A stretch of 64,000 bases of DNA from Piscinibacter caeni. Lineage in GTDB: Bacteria > Pseudomonadota > Gammaproteobacteria > Burkholderiales > Burkholderiaceae_C. Under the pieces are notes generated by a model. That model was not told the origin of the DNA. It saw only the letters and a list, made by a program, of their open reading frames with translations, and did no database searches. Positions 37,848 through 46,364 of this stretch are shown here, one piece after another (within the stretch, counting starts at the first letter, position 1; every line of letters starts with the position of its first letter). The position numbers and the translations under genes are program-made. The stretch covers positions 25,654-89,653 of the forward strand of contig KZ836109.1 in NCBI GenBank assembly GCA_003265685.1, written 5' to 3'.

Positions 37848-40800
37848 TCAGCGCGCCGGAGCGGCGCAGGGGTCGCTCGCGCCGGGGCCGAGGTACTGTG
37901 CCAGCTCGGCGGCGCTCAGGCCGCGGCCGGCGGTGCGGCAGGCGAGTTCGGCCAGGTCCTCGCGGCGCAGCCGCCAGCGCCGCAGCGTGCCGTCGTAGGA
38001 GCCGGAGACCAGCCAGCGCGCGTCCGGGCTGAAGCCGAGGTGCGCCACGGTGGCCTCGTGGCCGTGCAGTACCAGCGGCGCGGCGCCCGGCGCATCGGGC
38101 CGCCAGAGCCGGATCACGCGGTCCTCGCCGGCGGTGGCGAGCCACTGGCCGTCCGGGCTGAAGGCCGTGGCCAGGATGCGCGCCACATGGCCACGCAGCA
38201 GGCGCGGTTCGGCGTGCGCCGGGTCGTGCAGGTCGAGCAGCGCGGCGCTCGCGTCCCACGAGCCGAACGCGGCCCAGCGCCCGTCCGGCGAGATGGCGGC
38301 GCGGAACACGCGGTCGCCGAACGTCAGCTCGCGCGCCAGCGTCGGTGCCGCGCCGGGTGCCAGCGACCAGACACGCCCCTTCCGGTCCATGCTCGCGGTG
38401 GCGGCCAGGCGGCCGTCCGGGCTGAACGCGATCTGGTAGACCACGTCGCCGTGCGGCAGCGCGACCGGCGCGGCACAGGGGTCGTCGGCGCGCACGTTCC
38501 ACAGGTAGGCCGCCGTGTCGTGCGCGGCGCTGCCCAGGCGTGCGCCGTCGGCGCTGAAGGCGAGCTCGCGCACCGGCGACGGCGCCTTGCAGTCGAAGCG
38601 TGGCGCCGCTGCCGGCGCGTCGCCGGACAGGTCCCACAGGTGCAGGCGCGGGTCGCGGCCCTCGGCGTCGCCCCAGGTGCCGCTGGCGAGCCAGCGGCTG
38701 TCCGGGCTGAAGGCGAGCGTGCGGTCGTCGCTCCACTGGTTCTCGGCCAGCACGCGCGGCGGCTGCTCGGGCGCGCGCAGGTCCCACAGCCCGACGCGGC
38801 CCTGCGTCGAGCTCTTCGCGGCCAGCCAGCGGCCGTCCGCGCTGAAGGCGATCGCGCGGGCGTCGGCCGGCAGGTCGAGCAGCCGGGCCGGGGCGCGTGG
38901 ATCGTCGCTGGCCCACAGCACGAGCCGCGTGTCGTTCTCGGCCGAGGCGGCGAGCCAGCGGCCGTCCGGGCTGGCGGCCATGCCGACGATGCCGGCCGGC
39001 GCCGGCCCGCGCAGCACCACCGGGTCGGCCAGCGGGTCGGGCAGGCGCCACAGGCGGGCGCGTGCGTCGCCGCCCCAGCTCAGCAGCGAGCCGACCTCCG
39101 GGCCGGGCGGGAACACCAGCTGCCGCAGCGCCAGCTCGTGGCCGCGCAGCGCCAGCAGGTGCAGGTCGGGGCTGGCCAGGTCGCGCAGGGTCAGGCCGCC
39201 GTCGGCGGCGCCGCTGGCCAGCCAGCGCCCGCCGCCGCCGAACTGCAGCACCGTCACCGGCGCGCCGTGCCCGGACAGCCGCACCGGTGCCGTGGCGCCG
39301 CTGCGCAGGTCCCACAGGCGCACGTCGGCCGATGCGCCGCTGCCCAGCGCCAGCCAGCGCCCGTCGGCGCTGACGGCGAGCGCCTGGACCCAGCCGCCGC
39401 CGCTGGCGTAGGTGCCCAGCGGCTCAGCCGCCGGCTCGGGCCGCTTCAGGTCCCAGCGCTCGACGACGTAGCCGTAGGCCACCGCCAGCGTCGCGTCATC
39501 GGCGCCGAACGCGAAGGCCTGCAGCGAGGGTTCGACCAGCTCGCTGCGGCGCCCGAGCCGCCACGGCGGGCCGAGGCCGCCGTCGTCGCTGCGCTCGAAC
39601 AGGCGCACCGGGGCGTCGAAGCCACCGTTCGCGCAGGCGCCGATGCAGGCCGTGCCCAGCCAGCGCCCGCCGGGGCTGAACGCGAGCGTGGTGATCGGCG
39701 CGCTGTCCTTCCAGCGCGGATCGCAGCGCTCGCCATCGAGGCCGTCGGCCGTCACCTGCCAGAGGCACAGTTCGCCGCCCTGGTGGCCGAGCGCGAGCCG
39801 CCGGCCGTCCGGGGCGAGCGCCATCGCGCGCAGTGGGCCCCGGCCGCTGCTGCGCCAGCCCTTGGCGGCCGTGGCACGGCCGTTGTCGAGGGTCCAGATC
39901 TGCAGCCGCCCGCTGCGCCCGGCGCCGACCAGGCGCGGGCTGCCGGCGACGAAGGCCAGGCTCACGAGCGCGTCGCCGGGGCCGGCCAGCTCGAGCACGC
40001 CGGCCGCGGGGTCGAGGGCCGACAGGTCCCACACGCGGATGCGGCCCTCGGCGTCGCCGGTGGCGAGCCAGCGGCCGTCGGACGAGTAGGCCGCCGCCTG
40101 CAGCGGGGCGGTCGGCCCGGGCAGCGGCCAGCCGCCGGCCACGCGCAGCGGCTGGCGCAGGCCGTCGATGGCGCCGAGCCGGCCGGCCGGGTCGTCGGGC
40201 TGCAGCGCCGCGGCCTGCACGGCCAGCAGCAGGCTGCGCTGCGGCCCGGCCGACAGGTCGCTGGCGTGGCGCGCGATCTGCTGCACCTGCGCGACGCGGC
40301 GATTCGCCTGCGTTGCCGCGCCGAACTGTTGCCAGGCGAACCAGGCCGCGCCGGCCGCGAGCACGAACAGCAGGCTGGCCACCACGCCGAAGCGCCGGAA
40401 CAGCGTCGCGGCACGCCGCTGCGCCGCGGCGGCGCGGGTCTGCTCCTCGGCGATGCGCTCGGCATCGCGCACGCGGCGCTCCTGCTCCTCGCGTGCCGCC
40501 GCCTCGCGCGCGCGCTGCGCGGCGCGGCAGGCCTCGAGGTAGGCCAGCTCGAGCGAGCCCGGCGGCAGCGCGAAGCGCGGGTTGGCCAGCAGCGTGTCGA
40601 GCTCCTGCAGGCGGCCGTCGCGGTGCACCAGCAGGTCGGCCTGCCGGGCCGCCTGCTCCCAGTCCTGCGCCGCGCGGCTCAGGCCCTCGAGCAGGCGCAG
40701 CGTGTCGCGGTCGCTGGCCAGCCACTCGCCGAGCTGCGGCCAGGTGCGCAGCAGCGCCTCGTGGGCCACCTCGTGCGTCTCGCGCCCCTGGGTGTCGCGG

Positions 40801-42317
40801 TCGCTGACCAGCAGCCGCGCGTCGACGAAGCGACGCAGCAGCGCCAGCACGCGGCGCGGCAGGTGCTCGACCAGTGCGCGCCGGCGCGCGAAGCTGCCGT
40901 CCGGGTTGATGCGCACGAGCGTCGGCACGAAGGCCGCGTGCAGCGCCTCGACGTCTTCCGGCCCGGGCCGGGATTCCTCCAGCAGGCGCTCGGCCTCGCG
41001 CCGCACCGAGCCCTCGAGGCGGCCGACCGCCTCGTAGTCCTGCAGCGTCATGCGGCCGCGTCCGGCGGCGCGCTCGTACATGCGGCGCAGCGTGAAGGCG
41101 AGCAGCGGCAGCGCGTCCTGGTCGCCGATGTCGCCGACGATCGCGTCGACCAGGCCCTCCTCGAGCTCGAGGCCGCACAGCCGCGCCGGCCCGCGCACGA
41201 CCTCGGGCACGCTGCGCAGCGGCATCGGGTCGACCGTCAGCGCGCGGTAGCGCAGGTGGTGGCCGTACTCCTTGTCCTGCAGCGCGGGGTGGTTCTGGAA
41301 GCTGCCGAGGAAGTCGGAGCGCAGCGTCGCCAGCACCATCAGCCGGTGGTCGCCCTGCTCGAGCGCGGCGCGCAGCAGGCGCAGGAAGGCCTCGGCGCTG
41401 TCGGCCGCGGTGTAGCTGAACAGTTCCTCGGCCTGGTCGACGGTCAGCAACACGGTGGCGTCGAGCCGCCGCGCCGCGACGGCGAGTTCGCGCGTCAGGC
41501 CGAGCAGGCGCGCGCCGCCCTGCGCCGGGTCGGCCGCGGCGTCCTGCAGCAGCCGGCGCAGACCGTCCCAGTCGCGCGGCTGGCCGGCCTCGGCGAAGGC
41601 GGCGGCCAGCGTTGCCGCCAGCTCCTGCAGCGGCTCCTGCTGCGGCCGCATCGGCGCCAGCACCAGCCATTCGGCCGGGCGCTTGGCCAGGCGCGGCAGC
41701 ACGCCGGCACGCGCCAGCGACGACTTGCCGCTGCCCGATGCGCCCAGCAGCAGCGTGAAGCGCGCCGCGTCGGCCGACTGGCGGCGCAGCGCGTCCAGCG
41801 CCTCGAGCGTGCGCGCCAGCGCCTCGCCGCGGCCGAAGAAGACCGCCGCGTCCTGCGCCTCGAAGGCCAGCAGGCCGGGGTAGGGCGGGCGCGCCGGGTC
41901 CCAGTCGAAGGCGTCGAGCGGGTCGATGCCGCGCTCGAGCAGGCCCAGGCGCAGGCGCTCCAGCCCCTCCTCGCGCCGCTCGGTCAGGTCGATGTGCTGG
42001 ATGTCGCCGAACAGCGCCGAGGTGTCGACCGGCGCGATCTTCACCACGTACACCGGCTTGCCGCGCTCGCGCGCCTGCACGAGCTCGGCGAAGCACCAGC
42101 GCGACGCCAGCCAGGCCGGCGACACCAGCGCGACGACCGCCTGGCACTGGCGCAGGTGGCGGTACAGCGTCTGCTCCCAGCTGGCGCCGGCGCGGATGCC
42201 GGCGGCCGGATCGAAGTCGAGGAACAGCGAGCTGTGGCCCTGCGCCTCAAGCCAGCGCTTGATCTCGGCGGCGGCGTCGTTGTCGGCGCTGCTGTGGCTG
42301 ATGAAGATCGCGGTCAC
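37848..42317 (-). CDS. TIR / STAND NTPase / transmembrane / WD40 repeat protein
   Basis: A 1489-residue multidomain protein. Residues 1-130: TIR domain (IFISHSSADN, then SRWCFAEL with the putative NADase Glu78). Residues about 145-560: STAND-type NTPase of the nSTAND1 kind (YPGLLAFEAQDAAVFFGR, Walker A GASGSGKSS 192-200, Walker B LLTVDQAEELF about 290-300). Residues about 595-630: charged coiled coil; about 640-662: one membrane helix. Residues about 730-1455: 16 WD40-like repeats, ending in a CRTAGRGLS...C tail. This is the layout of NLR-like sensors: WD40 sensing, STAND oligomerisation, TIR NAD cleavage or signalling. The GTG start overlaps the stop of the fructosamine kinase gene (GTGA). 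GC matches the genome. A defence or cell-death role is inference. Confidence 0.88.
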   Translation of the reverse strand: MTAIFISHSSADNDAAAEIKRWLEAQGHSSLFLDFDPAAGIRAGASWEQTLYRHLRQCQAVVALVSPAWLASRWCFAELVQARERGKPVYVVKIAPVDTSALFGDIQHIDLTERREEGLERLRLGLLERGIDPLDAFDWDPARPPYPGLLAFEAQDAAVFFGRGEALARTLEALDALRRQSADAARFTLLLGASGSGKSSLARAGVLPRLAKRPAEWLVLAPMRPQQEPLQELAATLAAAFAEAGQPRDWDGLRRLLQDAAADPAQGGARLLGLTRELAVAARRLDATVLLTVDQAEELFSYTAADSAEAFLRLLRAALEQGDHRLMVLATLRSDFLGSFQNHPALQDKEYGHHLRYRALTVDPMPLRSVPEVVRGPARLCGLELEEGLVDAIVGDIGDQDALPLLAFTLRRMYERAAGRGRMTLQDYEAVGRLEGSVRREAERLLEESRPGPEDVEALHAAFVPTLVRINPDGSFARRRALVEHLPRRVLALLRRFVDARLLVSDRDTQGRETHEVAHEALLRTWPQLGEWLASDRDTLRLLEGLSRAAQDWEQAARQADLLVHRDGRLQELDTLLANPRFALPPGSLELAYLEACRAAQRAREAAAREEQERRVRDAERIAEEQTRAAAAQRRAATLFRRFGVVASLLFVLAAGAAWFAWQQFGAATQANRRVAQVQQIARHASDLSAGPQRSLLLAVQAAALQPDDPAGRLGAIDGLRQPLRVAGGWPLPGPTAPLQAAAYSSDGRWLATGDAEGRIRVWDLSALDPAAGVLELAGPGDALVSLAFVAGSPRLVGAGRSGRLQIWTLDNGRATAAKGWRSSGRGPLRAMALAPDGRRLALGHQGGELCLWQVTADGLDGERCDPRWKDSAPITTLAFSPGGRWLGTACIGACANGGFDAPVRLFERSDDGGLGPPWRLGRRSELVEPSLQAFAFGADDATLAVAYGYVVERWDLKRPEPAAEPLGTYASGGGWVQALAVSADGRWLALGSGASADVRLWDLRSGATAPVRLSGHGAPVTVLQFGGGGRWLASGAADGGLTLRDLASPDLHLLALRGHELALRQLVFPPGPEVGSLLSWGGDARARLWRLPDPLADPVVLRGPAPAGIVGMAASPDGRWLAASAENDTRLVLWASDDPRAPARLLDLPADARAIAFSADGRWLAAKSSTQGRVGLWDLRAPEQPPRVLAENQWSDDRTLAFSPDSRWLASGTWGDAEGRDPRLHLWDLSGDAPAAAPRFDCKAPSPVRELAFSADGARLGSAAHDTAAYLWNVRADDPCAAPVALPHGDVVYQIAFSPDGRLAATASMDRKGRVWSLAPGAAPTLARELTFGDRVFRAAISPDGRWAAFGSWDASAALLDLHDPAHAEPRLLRGHVARILATAFSPDGQWLATAGEDRVIRLWRPDAPGAAPLVLHGHEATVAHLGFSPDARWLVSGSYDGTLRRWRLRREDLAELACRTAGRGLSAAELAQYLGPGASDPCAAPAR

Positions 42318-43282
42318 GTCGGGTCGGGCGGTGATCGGTGCGGCCCTCGGAGGCTAGTCGCAGAACGCAGGCTCTGCATCCCTACCTGACCGGATTCAGC
42401 CCGGGCGGACGAGTCGAGCAGCGCATCGACCGCCTGCTGCGCACTGCCGAGGTAGCCGCCGCCGAACAGCAGCGCATGGTTCAGCAGGTGGTAGAGCTGG
42501 TACAGCCCGCGCCGGCGCGGGTAGCCGGGCGAGAGGCCGGCGCTTGCGCGGTAGGCCTCCAGGAAGCCGGCGGGCGGCTGGCCGAACAGCTCCATCATCG
42601 CCAGCTCGGCCTCGGCATCGGAGACCGAGACTGCCGGGTCGTAGACCACCGGGGTTCCGTCGCCCAGCGCGGCCCAGTTGCCGCTCCACAGGTCGCCGTG
42701 GATCAGCGCCGGGCGCGGCACGTGGCCGTCGTCGAAGAAACGCGGCAGCCGCTCGATCACGCGCTGCACGCCGTCGAGCAGGCGCGCGGGCGCGCCGTCG
42801 GCGGCGAGCCGCGCGGCGAGCGCACCGAGTCGCTCGTGGGCGAGGAAGCCGATCCAGTCGTCGTGCCAGCGGTTGGCCTGCGGCGTGCCACCGATCCAGT
42901 TGTCGCGCTGCCAGCCGAAGCGCCCGTCGCCGGGCGCGCGGGCGCGGTGCAGCGCACCGAGCGCCGCGCCGAGCCGCGCACCGAAGTCGTGTGGCGGCGG
43001 CGCGAAGGCCAGGTGCTCGAGCGCCAGGAGGCAGGCGCCTTCGGTCGCCCAGCAGTCGACCACGGCCGGCACGCGGACGGTGCCGGTGGCGGCCAGCGCG
43101 GCCAGGCCGTCCGCCTCGGCCTGCAGCATCCCGGCGGCCTCGGGCGGCGCCGACTTGACGAACAGATCGCCCGCGCCGCCGTGCGCGTGCCAGGTGGCGG
43201 CGAAGCCGCTGCCGCCGGCCGGGCGCAGCGTCCAGCGCCCGCCGAGGCGGCGCGAGAGCAGGTCGGCAGCGGCGTTCTGCAT
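42314..43282 (-). CDS. Fructosamine kinase family protein
   Basis: A 322-residue kinase of the FN3K/ketosamine-3-kinase family: GFAATWHAHGGAGDLFVKSAP (nucleotide loop and Lys), the catalytic loop LIHGDLWSGNWA, the metal-binding YDPAVSVSDAEAELAMMELFG and the C-terminal YQLYHLLNHALLFGGGY. It would phosphorylate sugars attached to protein amines, promoting deglycation. The family usually ends near residue 290; here about 30 extra Ser/Arg-rich residues run into the start of the TIR-STAND gene, with a 4-base GTGA overlap. The start is ATG 43282 (MQNAAADLLSRRLGG). It is divergent from the ArsR gene with 52 bases between starts. Confidence 0.88.
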   Translation of the reverse strand: MQNAAADLLSRRLGGRWTLRPAGGSGFAATWHAHGGAGDLFVKSAPPEAAGMLQAEADGLAALAATGTVRVPAVVDCWATEGACLLALEHLAFAPPPHDFGARLGAALGALHRARAPGDGRFGWQRDNWIGGTPQANRWHDDWIGFLAHERLGALAARLAADGAPARLLDGVQRVIERLPRFFDDGHVPRPALIHGDLWSGNWAALGDGTPVVYDPAVSVSDAEAELAMMELFGQPPAGFLEAYRASAGLSPGYPRRRGLYQLYHLLNHALLFGGGYLGSAQQAVDALLDSSARAESGQVGMQSLRSATSLRGPHRSPPDPT

Positions 43283-43334
43283 CTGCCCATCATGCCGCTT
43301 GCCGGGGCTGGCCACTTGGCCTACAGTTAGCCGA

Positions 43335-43703
43335 ATGGCTAACCAATCAGCGTCGCTCACCGACGTGTTCTACGCGCTCGCCGACCCGACCCGGCGCGCG
43401 ATCGTCGGTGCGCTCGGTCGCGGGCCGGAGACGGTGTCGGCGCTCGCCGCGCCGTTCGAGATGGCGCTGCCCTCGTTCATGAAGCACCTGTCGGTGCTCG
43501 AGCGCAGCGGCGTGGTGCGTTCGCACAAGACCGGCCGGGTGCGCACCTGCGAGCTGGTGCCGCGCCCGCTGTCGCAGGCCGAGCGCTGGATCGCGCAGCA
43601 GCGCGCGGTGTGGGAGGCGCGCAGCGACCGCATGGCGCGTTTCGTCGAAACCCTGCACGAGGAGGAGACCGCCCGTGAGCGCACCCGACACCCCCGCCGC
43701 TGA
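43335..43703 (+). CDS. ArsR family winged-helix regulator (SRPBCC-linked type)
   Basis: A 122-residue ArsR/SmtB-fold regulator (VFYALADPTRRAIVGALGRGPETVSALAAPF, FMKHLSVLERSGVV, KTGRVRTCEL). It lacks the metal-binding Cys cluster of ArsR proper and belongs to the group that is co-transcribed with SRPBCC/AHSA1 proteins. Its 3' end overlaps the next gene by 29 bases. The likely role is local autoregulation together with that partner. Confidence 0.9.
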   Translation: MANQSASLTDVFYALADPTRRAIVGALGRGPETVSALAAPFEMALPSFMKHLSVLERSGVVRSHKTGRVRTCELVPRPLSQAERWIAQQRAVWEARSDRMARFVETLHEEETARERTRHPRR

Positions 43704-44163
43704 GCGGCACGACCTCGTCATCGACCGCCTTGTCGCGGCCCCGCGCGCCAAGCTCTGGCGCGCCTGGACCGAGCCTGCGCTGCTGAAGCAGTGGTGGTGC
43801 CCGCGGCCCTGGACCACCGAGGTGCGCGCCTTCGAGCTGCGGCCCGGCGGTGACTTCCACACCTTCATGCGCGGGCCCGACGGCGGCCAGAGCGACAACC
43901 CGGGCTGCTTCCTCGAGATCGTGCCGCAGCAGCGGCTCGTGTTCACCTCGATGCTGACCGGCAGCTGGCGCCCGGCGACGCCGTGGATGGGCTTCACCGC
44001 GGTGATCACGCTCGCCGACGCGGCCGGCGGCGGCACGCACTACGTCGCGCGCGTGATGCACCCGGACCCGGCCACGCGCGACCGGCACGAGCAGCTCGGC
44101 TTCTTCGAGGGCTGGAACACCTGCATCACGCAGCTCGACGAGCTCGCGCAGGCCCTGCCCTGA
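43675..44163 (+). CDS. SRPBCC / AHSA1 domain protein
   Basis: A 162-residue START-like fold protein (VIDRLVAAPRAKLWRAWTEPALLKQWWCPRPW, GDFHTFMRGPDG, HEQLGFFEGWNTCITQLDEL), a family of hydrophobic-ligand-binding proteins of largely unknown substrates. The GTG start at 43675 overlaps arsR-type gene by 29 bases with GAGGAGA as ribosome-binding site. The ArsR-SRPBCC pair is a widely conserved unit. It converges directly on the acetyl-CoA hydrolase gene. Confidence 0.9.
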   Translation: MSAPDTPAAERHDLVIDRLVAAPRAKLWRAWTEPALLKQWWCPRPWTTEVRAFELRPGGDFHTFMRGPDGGQSDNPGCFLEIVPQQRLVFTSMLTGSWRPATPWMGFTAVITLADAAGGGTHYVARVMHPDPATRDRHEQLGFFEGWNTCITQLDELAQALP

Positions 44164-46308
44164 TCACAGGTTGTTGGCGAACAGCCGCCGCACGAACAGG
44201 TCCTTGAAGCTGTGGGCGTCGGCCAGGCCGAGGCGCTCGAGGTAGGGCAGCGGCGCCTCCTTGCCCTCCCACAGGCTCTTCAGGATCAGCGTCACCATCT
44301 CGGCCGGGTGCTGGCTGGCGTGCTTGAGCTTCTTGAGCGCGTTCACGATCTTCAGCTCGTCGTCGGTCAGGTCGGTGCCGAACGGGAAGTCGGGCAGCAG
44401 CCCGGCCTGTACCCAGGGCTCGAGCCTGTCCTCGAGCACCTGCGGCAGGTTGTGGCGGTAGCGCTCGGGCAGCTCGTAGCCCGCCTCCAGCTTGCCGTGG
44501 GCCTTGGCCTGGTTCACCAGTTCGTCCTGGAAGCGCGAGTCGGCGATCGCGATCAGGCGCTTGATCACCTCGCCGTCCGACTGGCCGCGCAGGTCGGCCA
44601 CGCCGTACTCGGTGACGATGATGTCGCGCAGGTGGCGCGGGATCGTCACGTGGCCGTAGTTCCAGACGATGCTGCTCCTCAGGCCGTCCTTGTTGTCGTG
44701 CGTGGCGCGCAGCATCATCAGCAGCCGCGCGTCGGGCAGCGCATGCGCCATCGCGACGAAGTTGTACTGCCCGCCCACGCCGCTGACCACCTGGCCGGTC
44801 TCGAGCGCGTCGCTGCAGGCGGCACCCAGCAGCGTGACGATCATGGTGGTGTTCATGAAGCGCGCCTTGCGCCGCTGCGCACGCTTCAGCGCGCCCTGCG
44901 TGCCGTCCTCCGAGTAGAGCTGGTTGATGAAGTCGATGCGCGTCATGTCGATCTTCGCCAGCTCCTGCGGCGGCATCGTGCGCAGGCGCCCGTAGAAGTC
45001 GCGCGGGCCGAGGAAGAAGCCGCCGGTCATGAAGATGCCGTGCGCGAGCCGGCCGCCGAGCAGGGCCTCGCCGATGCGCGCCAGGTTCTCCGGGTCGACC
45101 AGATCGTTGCGCAGGCGCTTGCCGTCGATCGCCAGCTGGCCCTCGTCCAGCGTCACCTCGGGGCGCAGGATGCCCCAGTGCTGCAGCCAGGCCAGGTCGT
45201 CGGCCCCGAGCGGCGAGCGGATGCGGCCGTGGCGCAGCAGCGCGGTCAGCGTCGCCGGCGTCACCACCTCGTCGATCTCGCCGTCGTTGAGGAGCTGCTG
45301 CAGCAGCACGTCGCCGAACACCTCGCGGCGGATGATGCCGGCCTCGATCAGCTTCAGGAAGCCGTTGACGAACATCTCCGAGCAGCCGTAGAGGCCCTGG
45401 TCGAAGCGGCCCAGCTCGCGGCCGGCGGTGCCGTCCGGGCAGAGCGACTCGAGGATGGTGCGGAACGCGTCGCCGTGCCGGTCGCGCACGATCAGGGCCT
45501 GGGCGATCGCATCGCCCAGCGAGCCGATGCCGATCTGCAGCGTGCCGCCGTCGGCCACCATGCTCGCCGCGTGCAGGCCGATCGCGTAGTCGGCCAGGCT
45601 GACCTTGTTGTTGGGGGGCGCGAACACGGCATGCGTGCCGGCCGGGTCGGTGATGACCATGTCGAAGAACCCGGGCTCCACCTCCGCACCGTTGGGCATG
45701 AAGGGCATCTTGCGGTTGACCACGCCGACGGTCAGCAGCGGCTGGCCGGCGGCGCGCAGCTTCTCGACCACCTCGAAGGTGACCTCCGGGTTGCTCGACA
45801 GCGACAGCCGCAGCGCCTCGCCTTCGCCGCGCGCGGCCACCGCCTGGGCGATCACGTTCATGCCCTGCACCGCCATGTCGCGTGCGACGAAGGTGTAGTT
45901 GGTCGAGATGTAGTTCTGCTGCGCCGCCGGGTTGCCGAGGTAGTCGCCGGTCTTCATGAAGAACTCGCGCACCTCGATGTGAGGCGGCAGCACGCCGGCG
46001 CGCAGGTCCTTCACGTACAGCAGGTCGGGGTAGTCCTCGAACACGCGCTCGCGCAGCGGCGCGAGGAAGTGCTCCTCCAGCTCGCTCTTGCCCACCGGCT
46101 TCTCGAGCGACAGCGCGGTGACGATGCGCAGCCGGCGCGCCGGGTTGGCCTTGATGCGCCGGTACAGCGCGTTGACGAAGGGGTTGGGCTTGCCGATCGC
46201 CAGCGGGATGCCGAGCACGATGTCACCGGACACGGTGTCCAGCACATGGTCGACGGCGGCTTCGATCGAGTCGATGTACAGCGGCGAGGTCAAGGTTGTC
46301 TCCTTCAT
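44164..46308 (-). CDS. Acetyl-CoA hydrolase/transferase family protein
   Basis: A 714-residue CoA-transferase-fold protein, longer than the roughly 500-residue family core, matching the large acetyl-CoA hydrolase/transferase variant of Burkholderiales. Motifs include DGGTLQIGIGSLGDAIAQALI, the catalytic-Glu region QLYSEDG and GVGGQYNFVAMAHALPDAR in the C-terminal CoA-binding part. It would exchange or hydrolyse short acyl-CoA. ATG 46308 is the first start, but it lacks an SD, while the in-frame TTG at 46293 has AAGGAG placed 6 bases before it; the shorter 709-residue form starting TSPLYIDS may be the real one. Confidence 0.85.
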   Translation of the reverse strand: MKETTLTSPLYIDSIEAAVDHVLDTVSGDIVLGIPLAIGKPNPFVNALYRRIKANPARRLRIVTALSLEKPVGKSELEEHFLAPLRERVFEDYPDLLYVKDLRAGVLPPHIEVREFFMKTGDYLGNPAAQQNYISTNYTFVARDMAVQGMNVIAQAVAARGEGEALRLSLSSNPEVTFEVVEKLRAAGQPLLTVGVVNRKMPFMPNGAEVEPGFFDMVITDPAGTHAVFAPPNNKVSLADYAIGLHAASMVADGGTLQIGIGSLGDAIAQALIVRDRHGDAFRTILESLCPDGTAGRELGRFDQGLYGCSEMFVNGFLKLIEAGIIRREVFGDVLLQQLLNDGEIDEVVTPATLTALLRHGRIRSPLGADDLAWLQHWGILRPEVTLDEGQLAIDGKRLRNDLVDPENLARIGEALLGGRLAHGIFMTGGFFLGPRDFYGRLRTMPPQELAKIDMTRIDFINQLYSEDGTQGALKRAQRRKARFMNTTMIVTLLGAACSDALETGQVVSGVGGQYNFVAMAHALPDARLLMMLRATHDNKDGLRSSIVWNYGHVTIPRHLRDIIVTEYGVADLRGQSDGEVIKRLIAIADSRFQDELVNQAKAHGKLEAGYELPERYRHNLPQVLEDRLEPWVQAGLLPDFPFGTDLTDDELKIVNALKKLKHASQHPAEMVTLILKSLWEGKEAPLPYLERLGLADAHSFKDLFVRRLFANNL

Positions 46309-46364
46309 CTTTGCCGTCAATGGTGCGCCCGCGCGGCCCGGCCCGGATTGACCGCGAGCAAGCC

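Noticed and set aside
37848..40130. Tandem DNA repeats in the WD40 half
   Set aside because: The repeats exist at protein level (GRWLA-type motifs) but the DNA copies are too diverged to be a recent tandem array.
38040..42389. Plus-strand frame of about 1450 codons antisense to the TIR-STAND-WD40 gene
   Set aside because: Arg/Gln/Ala-rich repetitive shadow that follows the WD40 repeat codons; no start signal or domain.
37848..43282. Thoeris or Avs-type defence system
   Set aside because: No ThsA-like SIR2/SLOG partner, nuclease or other known defence gene lies beside the TIR-STAND gene, and the domain order differs from both systems.
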